Assembly: GCA_037718865.1 (NCBI GenBank) | Contig: JBBJMP010000001.1 | Span: 1 to 64,000, forward strand | Direction: 5' to 3' | From: JADCRZ01 sp037718865 | GTDB taxonomy: Bacteria > Bacteroidota > Bacteroidia > Chitinophagales > Chitinophagaceae | DNA length: 64,000 nucleotides | Shown: in pieces, positions 51,899-60,087 of the stretch | How positions within the stretch are numbered: position 1 is the first letter of the stretch | Layout: every line of letters begins with the position of its first letter | Translations under genes and position numbers: made by a program | The notes under the pieces: model-generated | Database searches by the model: none | What the model was told of the DNA's origin: nothing | The model's input: only the letters and a program-made list of their open reading frames with translations

Positions 51899-53494
51899 AT
51901 GAAAGCTGCCCTAAACAGAATCCCTGAACCGTTCTTCGTTTTCTCTATTTTTTTTGTATTCTATCTCTTAAATCTTACAGAAAATTTTTCGGGACCTCAT
52001 GATTCGATGAGTTATCTTAATGAAATCCGCCAGGGAAAAGGATTATTTCAGCCACATCATCTTTTGTATCATTTTACCACTTATCACCTGCTGCATTTTC
52101 TTCAAATCTTTTTCAGCAACGTTCAGCCTTATTACCTGGTTGCCATCATTGATTGCGTCTGGGGTTGCCTTAGTTTGGCTATCGCTTACCAGTTCTTCAG
52201 GAACCGGTTTTTATTTAGCCGTGCAGAAGCGTTTTGCGCCACGTCGGTGATCGCTTTTTCATTCGGCATGTGGTTTTACAGCACGAACGTGGAAGTATAT
52301 ATGCCGCCGTTGTTTTTCCTATTATGCGGTTTATATATAACCACCAAAGAATTTCTTACAAAACGGGACGTTGTTTTGCTGGCCATAGTTCATTCCCTGG
52401 CCATATTATTTCATCAGTCGAATGTATTATTTACCCCTATTGTACTATGGAAGCTTTGGCAATCGAGGAAGGCTGTAAACCTAGGGCGTTCCATTTTACA
52501 GTATGCATTGATTGGAATTCTTTTGGTAGCAGGAAGTTATGTGATAGCGGGCTGGTGGATAGAGGGTCATAACGACCTGCAAAGTTTTAACACCTGGATA
52601 CGTGGTTACACTACCAATACCAGATATTGGTTTCCTTTTAATGCAAGTACGGCTGTGAAAGCGGTTATTGGCTTTGGGCACGCTATAATCGGAGGGCATT
52701 TTATTTTTAAAGTCGGCCTTTTATCAGATTACCTGAATAAATTGTTTTTTTATCACTCACTCAGTGATGAGCCCTATGTCGTACGAAACCTTTCTGATGC
52801 CGGCTCAACTGCTCTGTTGCTATTGACCATTATATTGTTTTTTTTACTGATGGTTTTATTGATCAGGGTGATCGTACATTTCAGGGGGTTATTAGCCAGG
52901 CACCGGACGGTTCTTATTCCGTTACTGTTGTTTTTTCTCATTTATTCTTTATTCTTTTTTTTCTGGATGCCTGAAATCCTGGAATTTTGGATTCCGCAAA
53001 CGGCCGTTTTCTGGATGCTGTTATTAGGCCTTACAAAATCAATTCAGCGTGTATCATTTTTAAAACGACGATACACTGTTTTTCTCGCCATTGCCGTTTT
53101 ATTATTTATTATAAATTTTTTCGGAAGTATTTACTGGCTCAAAGATCTTAAGAATGACATCGTATATGCAAAAATCAAAAAGATCAAAGCGGTGGCTACA
53201 GAAAAGGACGTAATCCTATTGAGGGATGGGTGGCTGGTAAAAGACTTTCTGGAGTATTTTACCAAATCAATCGTGAGGGAGATTCCTACTGACCAAAAAA
53301 GGCTGGCCTTATTGAACGGGGAAGTAAACAATTGCTTGCGCAATGGTGGTCAATTGTATCTTTTTACAGAAGGAGCTTCTATTCATGCCAGCAAAAACAA
53401 CCGGTATATTGATTCTCTGTTAAATGCATATCCCTCGAAAAGCAGGGTTTTTCAGGAGGAATTAACGATGGTAAAAATAATTAGTACGCAATAA
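51899..53494 (+). CDS. GT-C-like polytopic membrane protein
   Basis: This is a 531-aa protein with about 11 membrane helices. The first loop after helix 1 contains NFSGPHDSMSYLNEIRQGKG, an acidic loop as in GT-C glycosyltransferases that take sugars from polyprenyl phosphates. The segment QPHHLLYHFTTYHLL follows. The C-terminal 110 residues are soluble (TEKDVILLRDGWLVKDFLEY). It closes the export block, 19 nt after the acyltransferase. It is a candidate periplasmic glycosyltransferase, possibly using the arabinose donor from the DprE-like genes (inference). Confidence 0.7.
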   Translation: MKAALNRIPEPFFVFSIFFVFYLLNLTENFSGPHDSMSYLNEIRQGKGLFQPHHLLYHFTTYHLLHFLQIFFSNVQPYYLVAIIDCVWGCLSLAIAYQFFRNRFLFSRAEAFCATSVIAFSFGMWFYSTNVEVYMPPLFFLLCGLYITTKEFLTKRDVVLLAIVHSLAILFHQSNVLFTPIVLWKLWQSRKAVNLGRSILQYALIGILLVAGSYVIAGWWIEGHNDLQSFNTWIRGYTTNTRYWFPFNASTAVKAVIGFGHAIIGGHFIFKVGLLSDYLNKLFFYHSLSDEPYVVRNLSDAGSTALLLLTIILFFLLMVLLIRVIVHFRGLLARHRTVLIPLLLFFLIYSLFFFFWMPEILEFWIPQTAVFWMLLLGLTKSIQRVSFLKRRYTVFLAIAVLLFIINFFGSIYWLKDLKNDIVYAKIKKIKAVATEKDVILLRDGWLVKDFLEYFTKSIVREIPTDQKRLALLNGEVNNCLRNGGQLYLFTEGASIHASKNNRYIDSLLNAYPSKSRVFQEELTMVKIISTQ

Positions 53495-53634
53495 GCTTCG
53501 GCCTAAATGAAAATTTATTATTTGTTTCAGTTAAATTGCGTGCGTTTACAGACTGCTGAATATTGTTGAATTGAATTACATTACTGCCATGTTGTAATAG
53601 ATATGGTTTAAATTTTATCTTATTACTTACTTAT

Positions 53635-54039
53635 ATGATTAACGAAAAGGAATTAAGAATCGGCAACTTATATACTACTACCAGAAATTCCGAGATCATG
53701 GTCAGGGGTATTGACACGGAAAATAAATATGTTGTTATAAACCCGCTGGATGCTGAAATGGAGGTCAATTTAAAGAGCCCGAATTCCATCATTTATGAAG
53801 ATTTACATCCGATCGAATTAACAGAACAAACTGTACTTCGTTTAGGCTTCGTCAGAAGCACATCCATTTACATGAAAGTAAGTTCTGACAAAGGCGCTCA
53901 ATTTGAGTGGGATGAAAAAACCAACCAGATCGTTTTGATCGATTGTGATAAAGGGATGATAGGGCAATCGATAAAATATGTGCATCAATTTCAAAATATA
54001 TACTATTTTTTGACAGGCAAAGAGCTGCTTTCCGTATAA
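53635..54039 (+). CDS. small Bacteroidota LRIGN family protein, phage-like
   Basis: This is a 134-aa soluble protein. The pattern KELRIGNLYTT, then IELTEQTVLRLGF in the middle and KYVHQFQNIYYFLTGKEL at the end matches a small family common in Bacteroidota genomes and prophages. It has no known biochemical role. It stands alone between the polysaccharide block and the convergent aldarate operon, with 140 nt upstream that show no clear promoter. It may be a prophage or plasmid remnant. Confidence 0.75.
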   Translation: MINEKELRIGNLYTTTRNSEIMVRGIDTENKYVVINPLDAEMEVNLKSPNSIIYEDLHPIELTEQTVLRLGFVRSTSIYMKVSSDKGAQFEWDEKTNQIVLIDCDKGMIGQSIKYVHQFQNIYYFLTGKELLSV

Positions 54040-54109
54040 GTCAGTTCGGCAGGTAATGGAAGATTAACTTTGGTACCATATGATCTGGTAAATACAGTTT
54101 CGCTGTGTA

Positions 54110-54180
54110 GTGCTGAAATCCACTTTATACCGAATAAAGCTATACAATAGTATCATATAAGTAAGTACAGGTTTCAGCAC
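54110..54180. repeat. 9-bp inverted repeat with 53-nt spacer between convergent genes
   Basis: GTGCTGAAA (54110-54118) and TTTCAGCAC (54172-54180) are perfect inverted arms in the gap that ends the aldarate operon. A smaller ACCTG/CAGGT hairpin (54183-54201) follows. It is a possible terminator structure with no T-run. Confidence 0.35.
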
Positions 54181-54223
54181 ATACCTGATCATCCGGCAGG
54201 TCATCTGAAACATTAAGCCTTCA

Positions 54224-55540
54224 TTACCAACGTACCGCTTTAAACTTCCAGCCGGGATGAATTTTTTGCATTTCTTTCTCATCATCCCTTTTGGTCAAAC
54301 CACAAAGCAGATAGTTCTCATGAAGCTTTGCCAATGCCACTTTATCAAGTTCCACACCCAGGCCAGGCGCTTCAGGAACTTGTACGGAACCATTTTCAAA
54401 GTGAAAACGGCCACCGGTGATTACCTCGTCTGACTGCCAGGGGTAATGTGTATCCAAGGCATAGGGCAGGACTGGTAAAGCAGCACCAAGATGAACCATA
54501 GCTGCCATTGAAATTCCCAAATGACTGTTTGAGTGCATGGACAGGTCCCTGCCAAATGTTTCACATATGGAGGCGAGATTTATGGAAGCCCGCAATCCAC
54601 CCCAGAAATGATGATCACTCAGTATAATATCTTCCGCCTGTAATTCAATGCTTTTAGGAATATCATCGAGGGACGTAGTGCACATGTTGGTAGCCAAAGG
54701 AACATCCAGCGCCTTGCGAACCAGAGCCATATTGGCTTGACCGCGCACCGGGTCTTCCAGGTATTCGAGGATTGGCTCCAGCTTTCGCCCATACTCGATG
54801 GCGGTGTTTACTTCCCATATTGCATTAGGATCAATCCGAAGCGGAACACCAGGACCAAACGCCTGGCGCAGGGCATACATAGCATCACATTCCAGCTGCG
54901 GTTCAAATACGCCACCTTTCAGTTTAATGGATTTAAATCCGAATTCGGCGCACATGGCCTTTGCCTGGGATACTATTTCTTCCGGACTCAAGGCCTGGGC
55001 CTGCCTGGCGGCTGCCCATCCTGTAGCATGCTGATCGGTGTTAAATTCCCATTTGCCACCTGCACCCTTAACCTTATAAAACAGGTAGGCCGCAAATGGC
55101 ACGCTGTCTCTCATTTTCCCTCCCAGCAAATCCACTATGGGGCGGCTAACCATTTTTCCTATGATGTCTAAACAGGCAACTTCAATAGCACTGAAAATGT
55201 GAACGAGTTTCCGCTGATCCCATGGTGCCAGTCCGCGCTCACCGGCCTGTTCCTTTCCGAAACTATCTTCCAGTATCCGCCTTATTTGATTTAATTGAAA
55301 CGGATCATTGCCAATGATTAATTTTCCTGCAGATTCCAGGGCAGCATCGATGCCTGCATTTCCCGGTATCTCGCTGATACCGGAAATACCATCATCCGTA
55401 ACAAGTTCCACAATGGTACGAAGTGCATAAGGAGCGTGTAAGCCGGCTGCATTTAATAAAGGGGGATCAACAATAGCAATCGGCGTAATATTCACCTCTT
55501 TAATGCGCGGACCGTAACCCCTTTTTGTTGATAGGTTCAT
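54224..55540 (-). CDS. gudD: glucarate dehydratase (enolase superfamily)
   Basis: This is a 438-aa enzyme that dehydrates D-glucarate (and often L-idarate) to 5-keto-4-deoxyglucarate. Active-site residues are visible: K206-x-K208 (SIKLKGG), metal ligands D237 (RIDPN), E262 (YLEDPVRG) and N285 (ATNMC), D309 (LSDHHFWGG), and H336 with N338 (SMHSNSHLGIS). They follow the E. coli GudD pattern. It is the last gene of the aldarate operon, 27 nt after the GarR-like gene. Glucarate-dehydratase-related proteins with weak activity exist, but all catalytic residues are kept here. Confidence 0.92.
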   Translation of the reverse strand: MNLSTKRGYGPRIKEVNITPIAIVDPPLLNAAGLHAPYALRTIVELVTDDGISGISEIPGNAGIDAALESAGKLIIGNDPFQLNQIRRILEDSFGKEQAGERGLAPWDQRKLVHIFSAIEVACLDIIGKMVSRPIVDLLGGKMRDSVPFAAYLFYKVKGAGGKWEFNTDQHATGWAAARQAQALSPEEIVSQAKAMCAEFGFKSIKLKGGVFEPQLECDAMYALRQAFGPGVPLRIDPNAIWEVNTAIEYGRKLEPILEYLEDPVRGQANMALVRKALDVPLATNMCTTSLDDIPKSIELQAEDIILSDHHFWGGLRASINLASICETFGRDLSMHSNSHLGISMAAMVHLGAALPVLPYALDTHYPWQSDEVITGGRFHFENGSVQVPEAPGLGVELDKVALAKLHENYLLCGLTKRDDEKEMQKIHPGWKFKAVRW

Positions 55541-55567
55541 GTGTATTCATTACTCCCTCTGAATTCC

Positions 55568-56443
55568 TTATCTGGAATTAGAAAGCTGTTCAAACAGTAA
55601 AGCAATCGCACTGTGGTCCAGTTCGCCGTTACCTTGTGCAATTAAAGCATCCATATGGGCTGCCACAAGAGCAGAACCATAAAGCGGCACTGCATATTCT
55701 TTGCCAGCCTCCAGGGCAATATTCATATCTTTTCTATGTAACCTGATCTTAAACCCAGGCTTGAAATTCTGTTCAATGATCCGTTTACCATGAAGGTCAA
55801 GGATACGGCTCTGGGCGAATCCTCCCAGAAGCGCTTCTCTCATTTTATCCAGGTTTACGCCGGCTTTTCTGGCCAGGGTAAACGCTTCTGCTACTGCCTG
55901 TATCGTCATACCTACAATCATCTGGTTGCAGGCTTTTGCAGTCTGCCCTGCGCCTGCCTCTCCAATATGAACAATGTTCTTACCCATAACCTCAAATAAC
56001 GGGAGGGCCCTTGCAAAAGCTTTTTCACTTCCCCCCACCATAATTGATAAAGAAGCGGCCTCCGCACCTACCTGCCCTCCGGAAACCGGGGCATCCAAAG
56101 CGTCTATACCTTGCTGTTGCAACAGCTGAAATATTGTTTTAGCTGTTGCGGGTGCTATGGTAGACATGTCGATGAAAAGAGCCCCGCTGCTTAATCCCTG
56201 CAATACGCCGTCATTACCCAGCACAACTTCTTCCACTTCCGGCGAATCCGGTAACACGGTAATTACAATATCTGCGTTTTCAGCTACTATTTTACTTGTC
56301 GGGAATGCACGGGCACCAGCTTCAACAAGTTCTGCGGATGCCTTGTTTTTATCAAGTACTGACAATGAATGCCCGGCTTTTAATAAATGATGGGCCATCG
56401 CCCTGCCCATGATTCCCAGGCCGATAAATCCTATATTTTCCAT
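55568..56443 (-). CDS. garR: 2-hydroxy-3-oxopropionate (tartronate semialdehyde) reductase
   Basis: This is a 291-aa beta-hydroxyacid dehydrogenase. The NAD(P) motif GFIGLGIMGRAMA, the substrate motif DAPVSGGQVGAE (residues 117-128), catalytic K170 (GQTAKACNQMIVG) and the KDMNIALE segment are present. It reduces the tartronate semialdehyde made by the aldolase to D-glycerate. The neighbouring dehydratase and aldolase genes support this over 3-hydroxyisobutyrate dehydrogenase. Confidence 0.9.
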   Translation of the reverse strand: MENIGFIGLGIMGRAMAHHLLKAGHSLSVLDKNKASAELVEAGARAFPTSKIVAENADIVITVLPDSPEVEEVVLGNDGVLQGLSSGALFIDMSTIAPATAKTIFQLLQQQGIDALDAPVSGGQVGAEAASLSIMVGGSEKAFARALPLFEVMGKNIVHIGEAGAGQTAKACNQMIVGMTIQAVAEAFTLARKAGVNLDKMREALLGGFAQSRILDLHGKRIIEQNFKPGFKIRLHRKDMNIALEAGKEYAVPLYGSALVAAHMDALIAQGNGELDHSAIALLFEQLSNSR

Positions 56444-56454
56444 AAAAAGAATTT

Positions 56455-56579
56455 AATGTGCTGATTTGCAAAAGTGCAAATTGGATAAAGTAATTGTGAT
56501 AATAGCGAATATAGAAGTGCTTCAATGCATCCATGGAAAGGAATGTTTTAATTACCTGAACATTGCACATCTGCACATT
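56455..56579. repeat. long-loop inverted repeat with TGTGCAGA-type octamers
   Basis: AATGTGCTGATTTGCAA (56455-56471) pairs with TTGCACATCTGCACATT (56563-56579) with two mismatches over 17 nt, across a 91-nt loop. A short ATTTGCA/TGCAAAT hairpin sits at 56464-56481. It fills the only large gap (148 nt) inside the aldarate operon. Confidence 0.5.
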
Positions 56580-56591
56580 TGGTTATTTGCA

Positions 56592-57761
56592 TTATTCCGC
56601 CGACACCGCCTGCAGAAGCGCTTTGATATACCCATAGGCAAAGGCAAAAGCCTGTTGGGAGCTTCCTGGGTCAGGATGATGCGGCACATGATCAGGCATA
56701 ACCATATAAGGATATTCCACGTCCCTTAGTGCTTTCAGAACCTGGTAAAAGTCCATGTCTCCGTTATCGGGATACACTTCCTGAAAATTATCCCACCCCC
56801 CTTTAATATTGCGGAGGTGGATATTAAAAATTTGTTTTCTTTCGCCTACCCATTTGATGATAGGAAGAATTTCCGTTTTAGGATCTTTCAACCCCTCGGC
56901 CGTAGAGCCCAGGCAAAGATTAAATCCGTGATATTTACTGTCGTACAATTTGGCAAATCGTTTTATACCTTCAAAAACATCCGGGCTGTTCCATCTTGTG
57001 ATACCACGGTAACCAACATGCGTAGGGGGATCCGCAATGTGATTAGCCAGGCGAACCTTATATTCGTCAGCAACCGGAATCAACCTGTCGAGCAGGTAGG
57101 TGATGCGCTCATACATCTGATCGATGGAAACGACTCCTGCTATGGTTAGTGGTTCTTTTTTCTTTATCGCTTCCTGGTAGTTCCAGGTGTTGTAAGAAGC
57201 ATTTCCCCTTTTTGGATCCAGTGTCATACCCGTGCGAAGTATCGGAAGTATGATGGTATTATAGTTTATGCAATGAACCCCCGTCTTTCCTGCAACGGAG
57301 ATCATCTGCTGAAGCATCTCTATCTCACGGTCACGCTCAGGTCTTTTGGCAAGCATAACGTTTGGAAATTCAACCTTGTCGATCCCTGCAGATGTGAGGG
57401 GAAAATGATAAGCGTCAAGCGCGATTCCATACTTTTCGCAAGCTTCCTTCTTGGCCATGGAGTCTTGCAGATCCCAGCCAACACCCTTGATGTATTTGGG
57501 TGAACCCCCGTCAATATTAAAAACACCGTGACGGGCCTTAAATTCCAGGTTCTCTTTAGTGGTGCCTCCGGATTGGCAGCCGACTTTCATGAGCACTTTT
57601 TTGGCGGCAGGCAGGTTTCCGGATCTTGAAGCGGAAGCTAAAGCGGAAGCTGCCACAGATGTGCCTAATACGGCAGCACCGACAGATCCTGCTGTAATAG
57701 CTTTTACGAAACTCCTTCTTTCCATGTTCTTGCCGGTTTCTTGTTTGTTATTTTGATCCAT
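56592..57761 (-). CDS. Tat-exported mannonate-dehydratase-like TIM-barrel protein
   Basis: This is a 389-aa protein. The N-terminus has a twin-arginine signal (ERRSFVKAITAGSVGAAVLG, R15-R16). The mature part is a xylose-isomerase-like/UxuA-type TIM barrel: VGCQSGGTTKENLEFKARHG, LANHIADPP, FNLCLGSTAEG, FNIHLRNIKGG, YPDNGDMDFYQVLKALRDVE and VMPDHVPHHP. The last segments recall mannonate dehydratase, which makes 2-keto-3-deoxygluconate. Export is unusual, because UxuA is cytoplasmic. It may handle a uronate or aldonate in the periplasm, or be a different isomerase. It lies between the permease and reductase genes. Confidence 0.78.
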   Translation of the reverse strand: MDQNNKQETGKNMERRSFVKAITAGSVGAAVLGTSVAASALASASRSGNLPAAKKVLMKVGCQSGGTTKENLEFKARHGVFNIDGGSPKYIKGVGWDLQDSMAKKEACEKYGIALDAYHFPLTSAGIDKVEFPNVMLAKRPERDREIEMLQQMISVAGKTGVHCINYNTIILPILRTGMTLDPKRGNASYNTWNYQEAIKKKEPLTIAGVVSIDQMYERITYLLDRLIPVADEYKVRLANHIADPPTHVGYRGITRWNSPDVFEGIKRFAKLYDSKYHGFNLCLGSTAEGLKDPKTEILPIIKWVGERKQIFNIHLRNIKGGWDNFQEVYPDNGDMDFYQVLKALRDVEYPYMVMPDHVPHHPDPGSSQQAFAFAYGYIKALLQAVSAE

Positions 57762-57816
57762 ATTATATAATTAATGTGTGAATAAATTGAAAAGTGAGGA
57801 ACAATTTTGAATGAGC

Positions 57817-59274
57817 TTATCCAAATAAATTAGGAAAAAGTGCTGCTGCAATAAGAATAATGATAAGCCCGGTAACGCCCATGATGACATTCATCGGAGC
57901 GAATGTTTTCATGGCCTCCCTCTCCGTCAGGTTACTCATTTTACATACGATCCAGAACCCGGCGTCATTCATCCAGGGCACTAATTTCGCGCCGCACCCG
58001 ATTGCTAATCCGATATATAAGTGATTATATTGCAGATGACCACTATTTGCCATCCCTGCCAGTATTCCGGATGCAGTGATCAATGCCACCGTAGCAGAAC
58101 CTTGTGCTGTTCGTACCACTGCCGAAATAATAAATGCCAGGGGAATTAAGGCCATTTGATAATTTTTCGTCATTTGAGCAATTTCGGCGCTTATGCCGGT
58201 TTGCTGAAGCATACCCCCGAAAGCCCCGCCGGCTGAAGTAATCAATATAATTCCTCCCGCACTCATCAGTGCTGCTTGTACAAAATTGCTCATATCCAGC
58301 TTTTTCTCTCTTTTTCGGGTAGCCAGCAGAATCAAAGCAACTAGTCCCCCGGTAACCAAAGCGATATTCTTATCTCCAAAAAAATGGACAAATTTTTTCA
58401 GCTTATCCATTATAAAAGATGGTGAAGGATTAACGGAAGATGGTTGATTGAGGAAAGTATCGGCACAAATAAATACCAGTGGGATAAGCACTGGAAGAAG
58501 AGAAAACCAGAGAGAGGGAAGTTGTGCGTCCTGTTTTGAAGCATTTTCTTTTATGTCTTCCAGACGTGCATCTAATGAATCTCTTACGGGTATAGTCCAT
58601 TTCCGGTTGGCCCAAAGGGCAAACAGGTAGCCGGAGGAAGCGGTCATGATGCCTAATACAGAGCCTGCAACCATCATTTGACCTATATCTATTTGCATGG
58701 CACTTACTAAAAACAAAGGGCCCGGAGCCGGTGGCACCAGCGAGTTTGCCATAACTGCGCCTGCAAGTATAGAGAGTACCAGCAGTAAATAATTTTTCCC
58801 GATGCGTATTGACATGACTTTGGCCAGGGGCATCATGAGGAAAATAACCGTGTCAAAAAATACAGGGATGCCGATAAAAAAACTGCCCGTTAAAAATGCA
58901 ACCGGCGCTTTTTTCTCTCCCGTCGCGTAAAGTATGGAACGTATGATGCGTTCCGCGGCCCCGCTTTCCAGCAGGCACTTCCCTATAATGGCCGCCATGG
59001 CAATAAGAATACCTAGTTTGCCCGCAGTGTTTCCAAATTCCAACGCAACTCTCTCGCCTATCGTTTTTTTGGACGCCTGCAGTGCAGCCGCCGTGGTTGA
59101 CCCTTTATCCAGTGCAAATTGTTCTATCGCCGAGCCCGGGGTCATCCACGCCACAACAAAAGCGGCCAGCAACAAAGCCAGGAAAGGGTGCATCTTTAAC
59201 CCTATAATTCCGCCAACCACTATCAACACACCAACAAATAAAATGAAAATTGGATCGGACATGAATACGGACAT
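57817..59274 (-). CDS. GntP-family gluconate/aldarate permease
   Basis: This is a 485-aa protein with about 12-14 helices. ATG 59274 is chosen over a TTG two codons earlier. Motifs of the gluconate:H+ symporter family are PILAGAVM-like VLSILAGAVMANSLVPPAPG, FFIGIPVFFDTVIFLMMPLA and the C-terminal GCGAKLVPWMNDAGFWIVCK. It would import gluconate, glucarate or a related sugar acid across the inner membrane. The operon it sits in suggests glucarate or galactarate. The gap to the aldolase gene is 11 nt. Confidence 0.9.
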   Translation of the reverse strand: MSVFMSDPIFILFVGVLIVVGGIIGLKMHPFLALLLAAFVVAWMTPGSAIEQFALDKGSTTAAALQASKKTIGERVALEFGNTAGKLGILIAMAAIIGKCLLESGAAERIIRSILYATGEKKAPVAFLTGSFFIGIPVFFDTVIFLMMPLAKVMSIRIGKNYLLLVLSILAGAVMANSLVPPAPGPLFLVSAMQIDIGQMMVAGSVLGIMTASSGYLFALWANRKWTIPVRDSLDARLEDIKENASKQDAQLPSLWFSLLPVLIPLVFICADTFLNQPSSVNPSPSFIMDKLKKFVHFFGDKNIALVTGGLVALILLATRKREKKLDMSNFVQAALMSAGGIILITSAGGAFGGMLQQTGISAEIAQMTKNYQMALIPLAFIISAVVRTAQGSATVALITASGILAGMANSGHLQYNHLYIGLAIGCGAKLVPWMNDAGFWIVCKMSNLTEREAMKTFAPMNVIMGVTGLIIILIAAALFPNLFG

Positions 59275-59285
59275 GTTCAAAATAT

Positions 59286-60062
59286 TTAACTGTTATACGA
59301 AGCCCTTAAAGTATCTAATCTGTCAGCCATATTGCGCGAACCATCCACAACAAATGTCGCATCTGCACCACAGGCAATCATCCGGATGCCCATTTCGTAA
59401 TACCTGTTATAATCATCCGGATTGAAGAAAAGTATGCCGGTAGCTTTGCCGGCTTTTTGCGCAGCGTTAATTGTAGCCTTAAGCGCATCTTTAAACAATG
59501 GATGATCAAACTGACCAAAAATACCCAATGCCATAGACAGATCTGCCGGTCCGATGAAGAGAACATCTATACCGTCAAGTGCCGCTATCTGGTCAAGGTG
59601 ATTGAGTACTTCGATGGTTTCAACCTGAACGATGCCCAGAATGTTATCATTGGCCTGACTGCTGTATTCAGCAAAGTTTTTCCCGAAAGCGCTGGCACGG
59701 ATCATTTTGGCGACACCCCTGCTTCCTTTTGGTGGATACCTTAATCCGCTTACCACAGATTTTGCTTCCTCCAGATTGTTTATCCGCGGGCACATAACAC
59801 CTTCCGCCCCCGAATCAAGAACCCTGTGTATTCTTTGCCGCTCGGCACTTTCAACCCTTACAATAGCAGCGGTTTTGGTATGCTCAAGCGCCTGCAGTTG
59901 TGTAAGCACATCCTTTTCGCCGCCAGCGCCATGTTCCAAGTCAATCAGCACCCAGTCAAACCCGGCCAAACCAACAATTTCTGCGGTAACTGAACTACCC
60001 AGGTTCAACCAACATCCATTTACTGCTTCGCCGCGTTTGATGCGGCTTTTTAGATTTTTCAT
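59286..60062 (-). CDS. garL: 2-keto-3-deoxyglucarate aldolase-like (HpcH/HpaI family)
   Basis: This is a 258-aa class II aldolase. The motif DWVLIDLEHG (residues 36-45) carries the catalytic His44, QVETIEVLNHLDQI supplies a metal-binding Glu, and IGPADLSMALG is the phosphate/loop signature. It cleaves 5-keto-4-deoxyglucarate into pyruvate and tartronate semialdehyde. Related HpaI enzymes act on aromatic-pathway substrates, but the glucarate dehydratase and GarR-like genes in the same operon favour GarL. Confidence 0.88.
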   Translation of the reverse strand: MKNLKSRIKRGEAVNGCWLNLGSSVTAEIVGLAGFDWVLIDLEHGAGGEKDVLTQLQALEHTKTAAIVRVESAERQRIHRVLDSGAEGVMCPRINNLEEAKSVVSGLRYPPKGSRGVAKMIRASAFGKNFAEYSSQANDNILGIVQVETIEVLNHLDQIAALDGIDVLFIGPADLSMALGIFGQFDHPLFKDALKATINAAQKAGKATGILFFNPDDYNRYYEMGIRMIACGADATFVVDGSRNMADRLDTLRASYNS

Positions 60063-60087
60063 GAAGTGTATTGAAGTTTGTGATTTA

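Noticed and set aside
42501..53494. Possible missing Wza gene hidden among short ORFs
   Set aside because: No frame between the listed genes is long enough. The block is fully packed. Wza, if needed, must be elsewhere.
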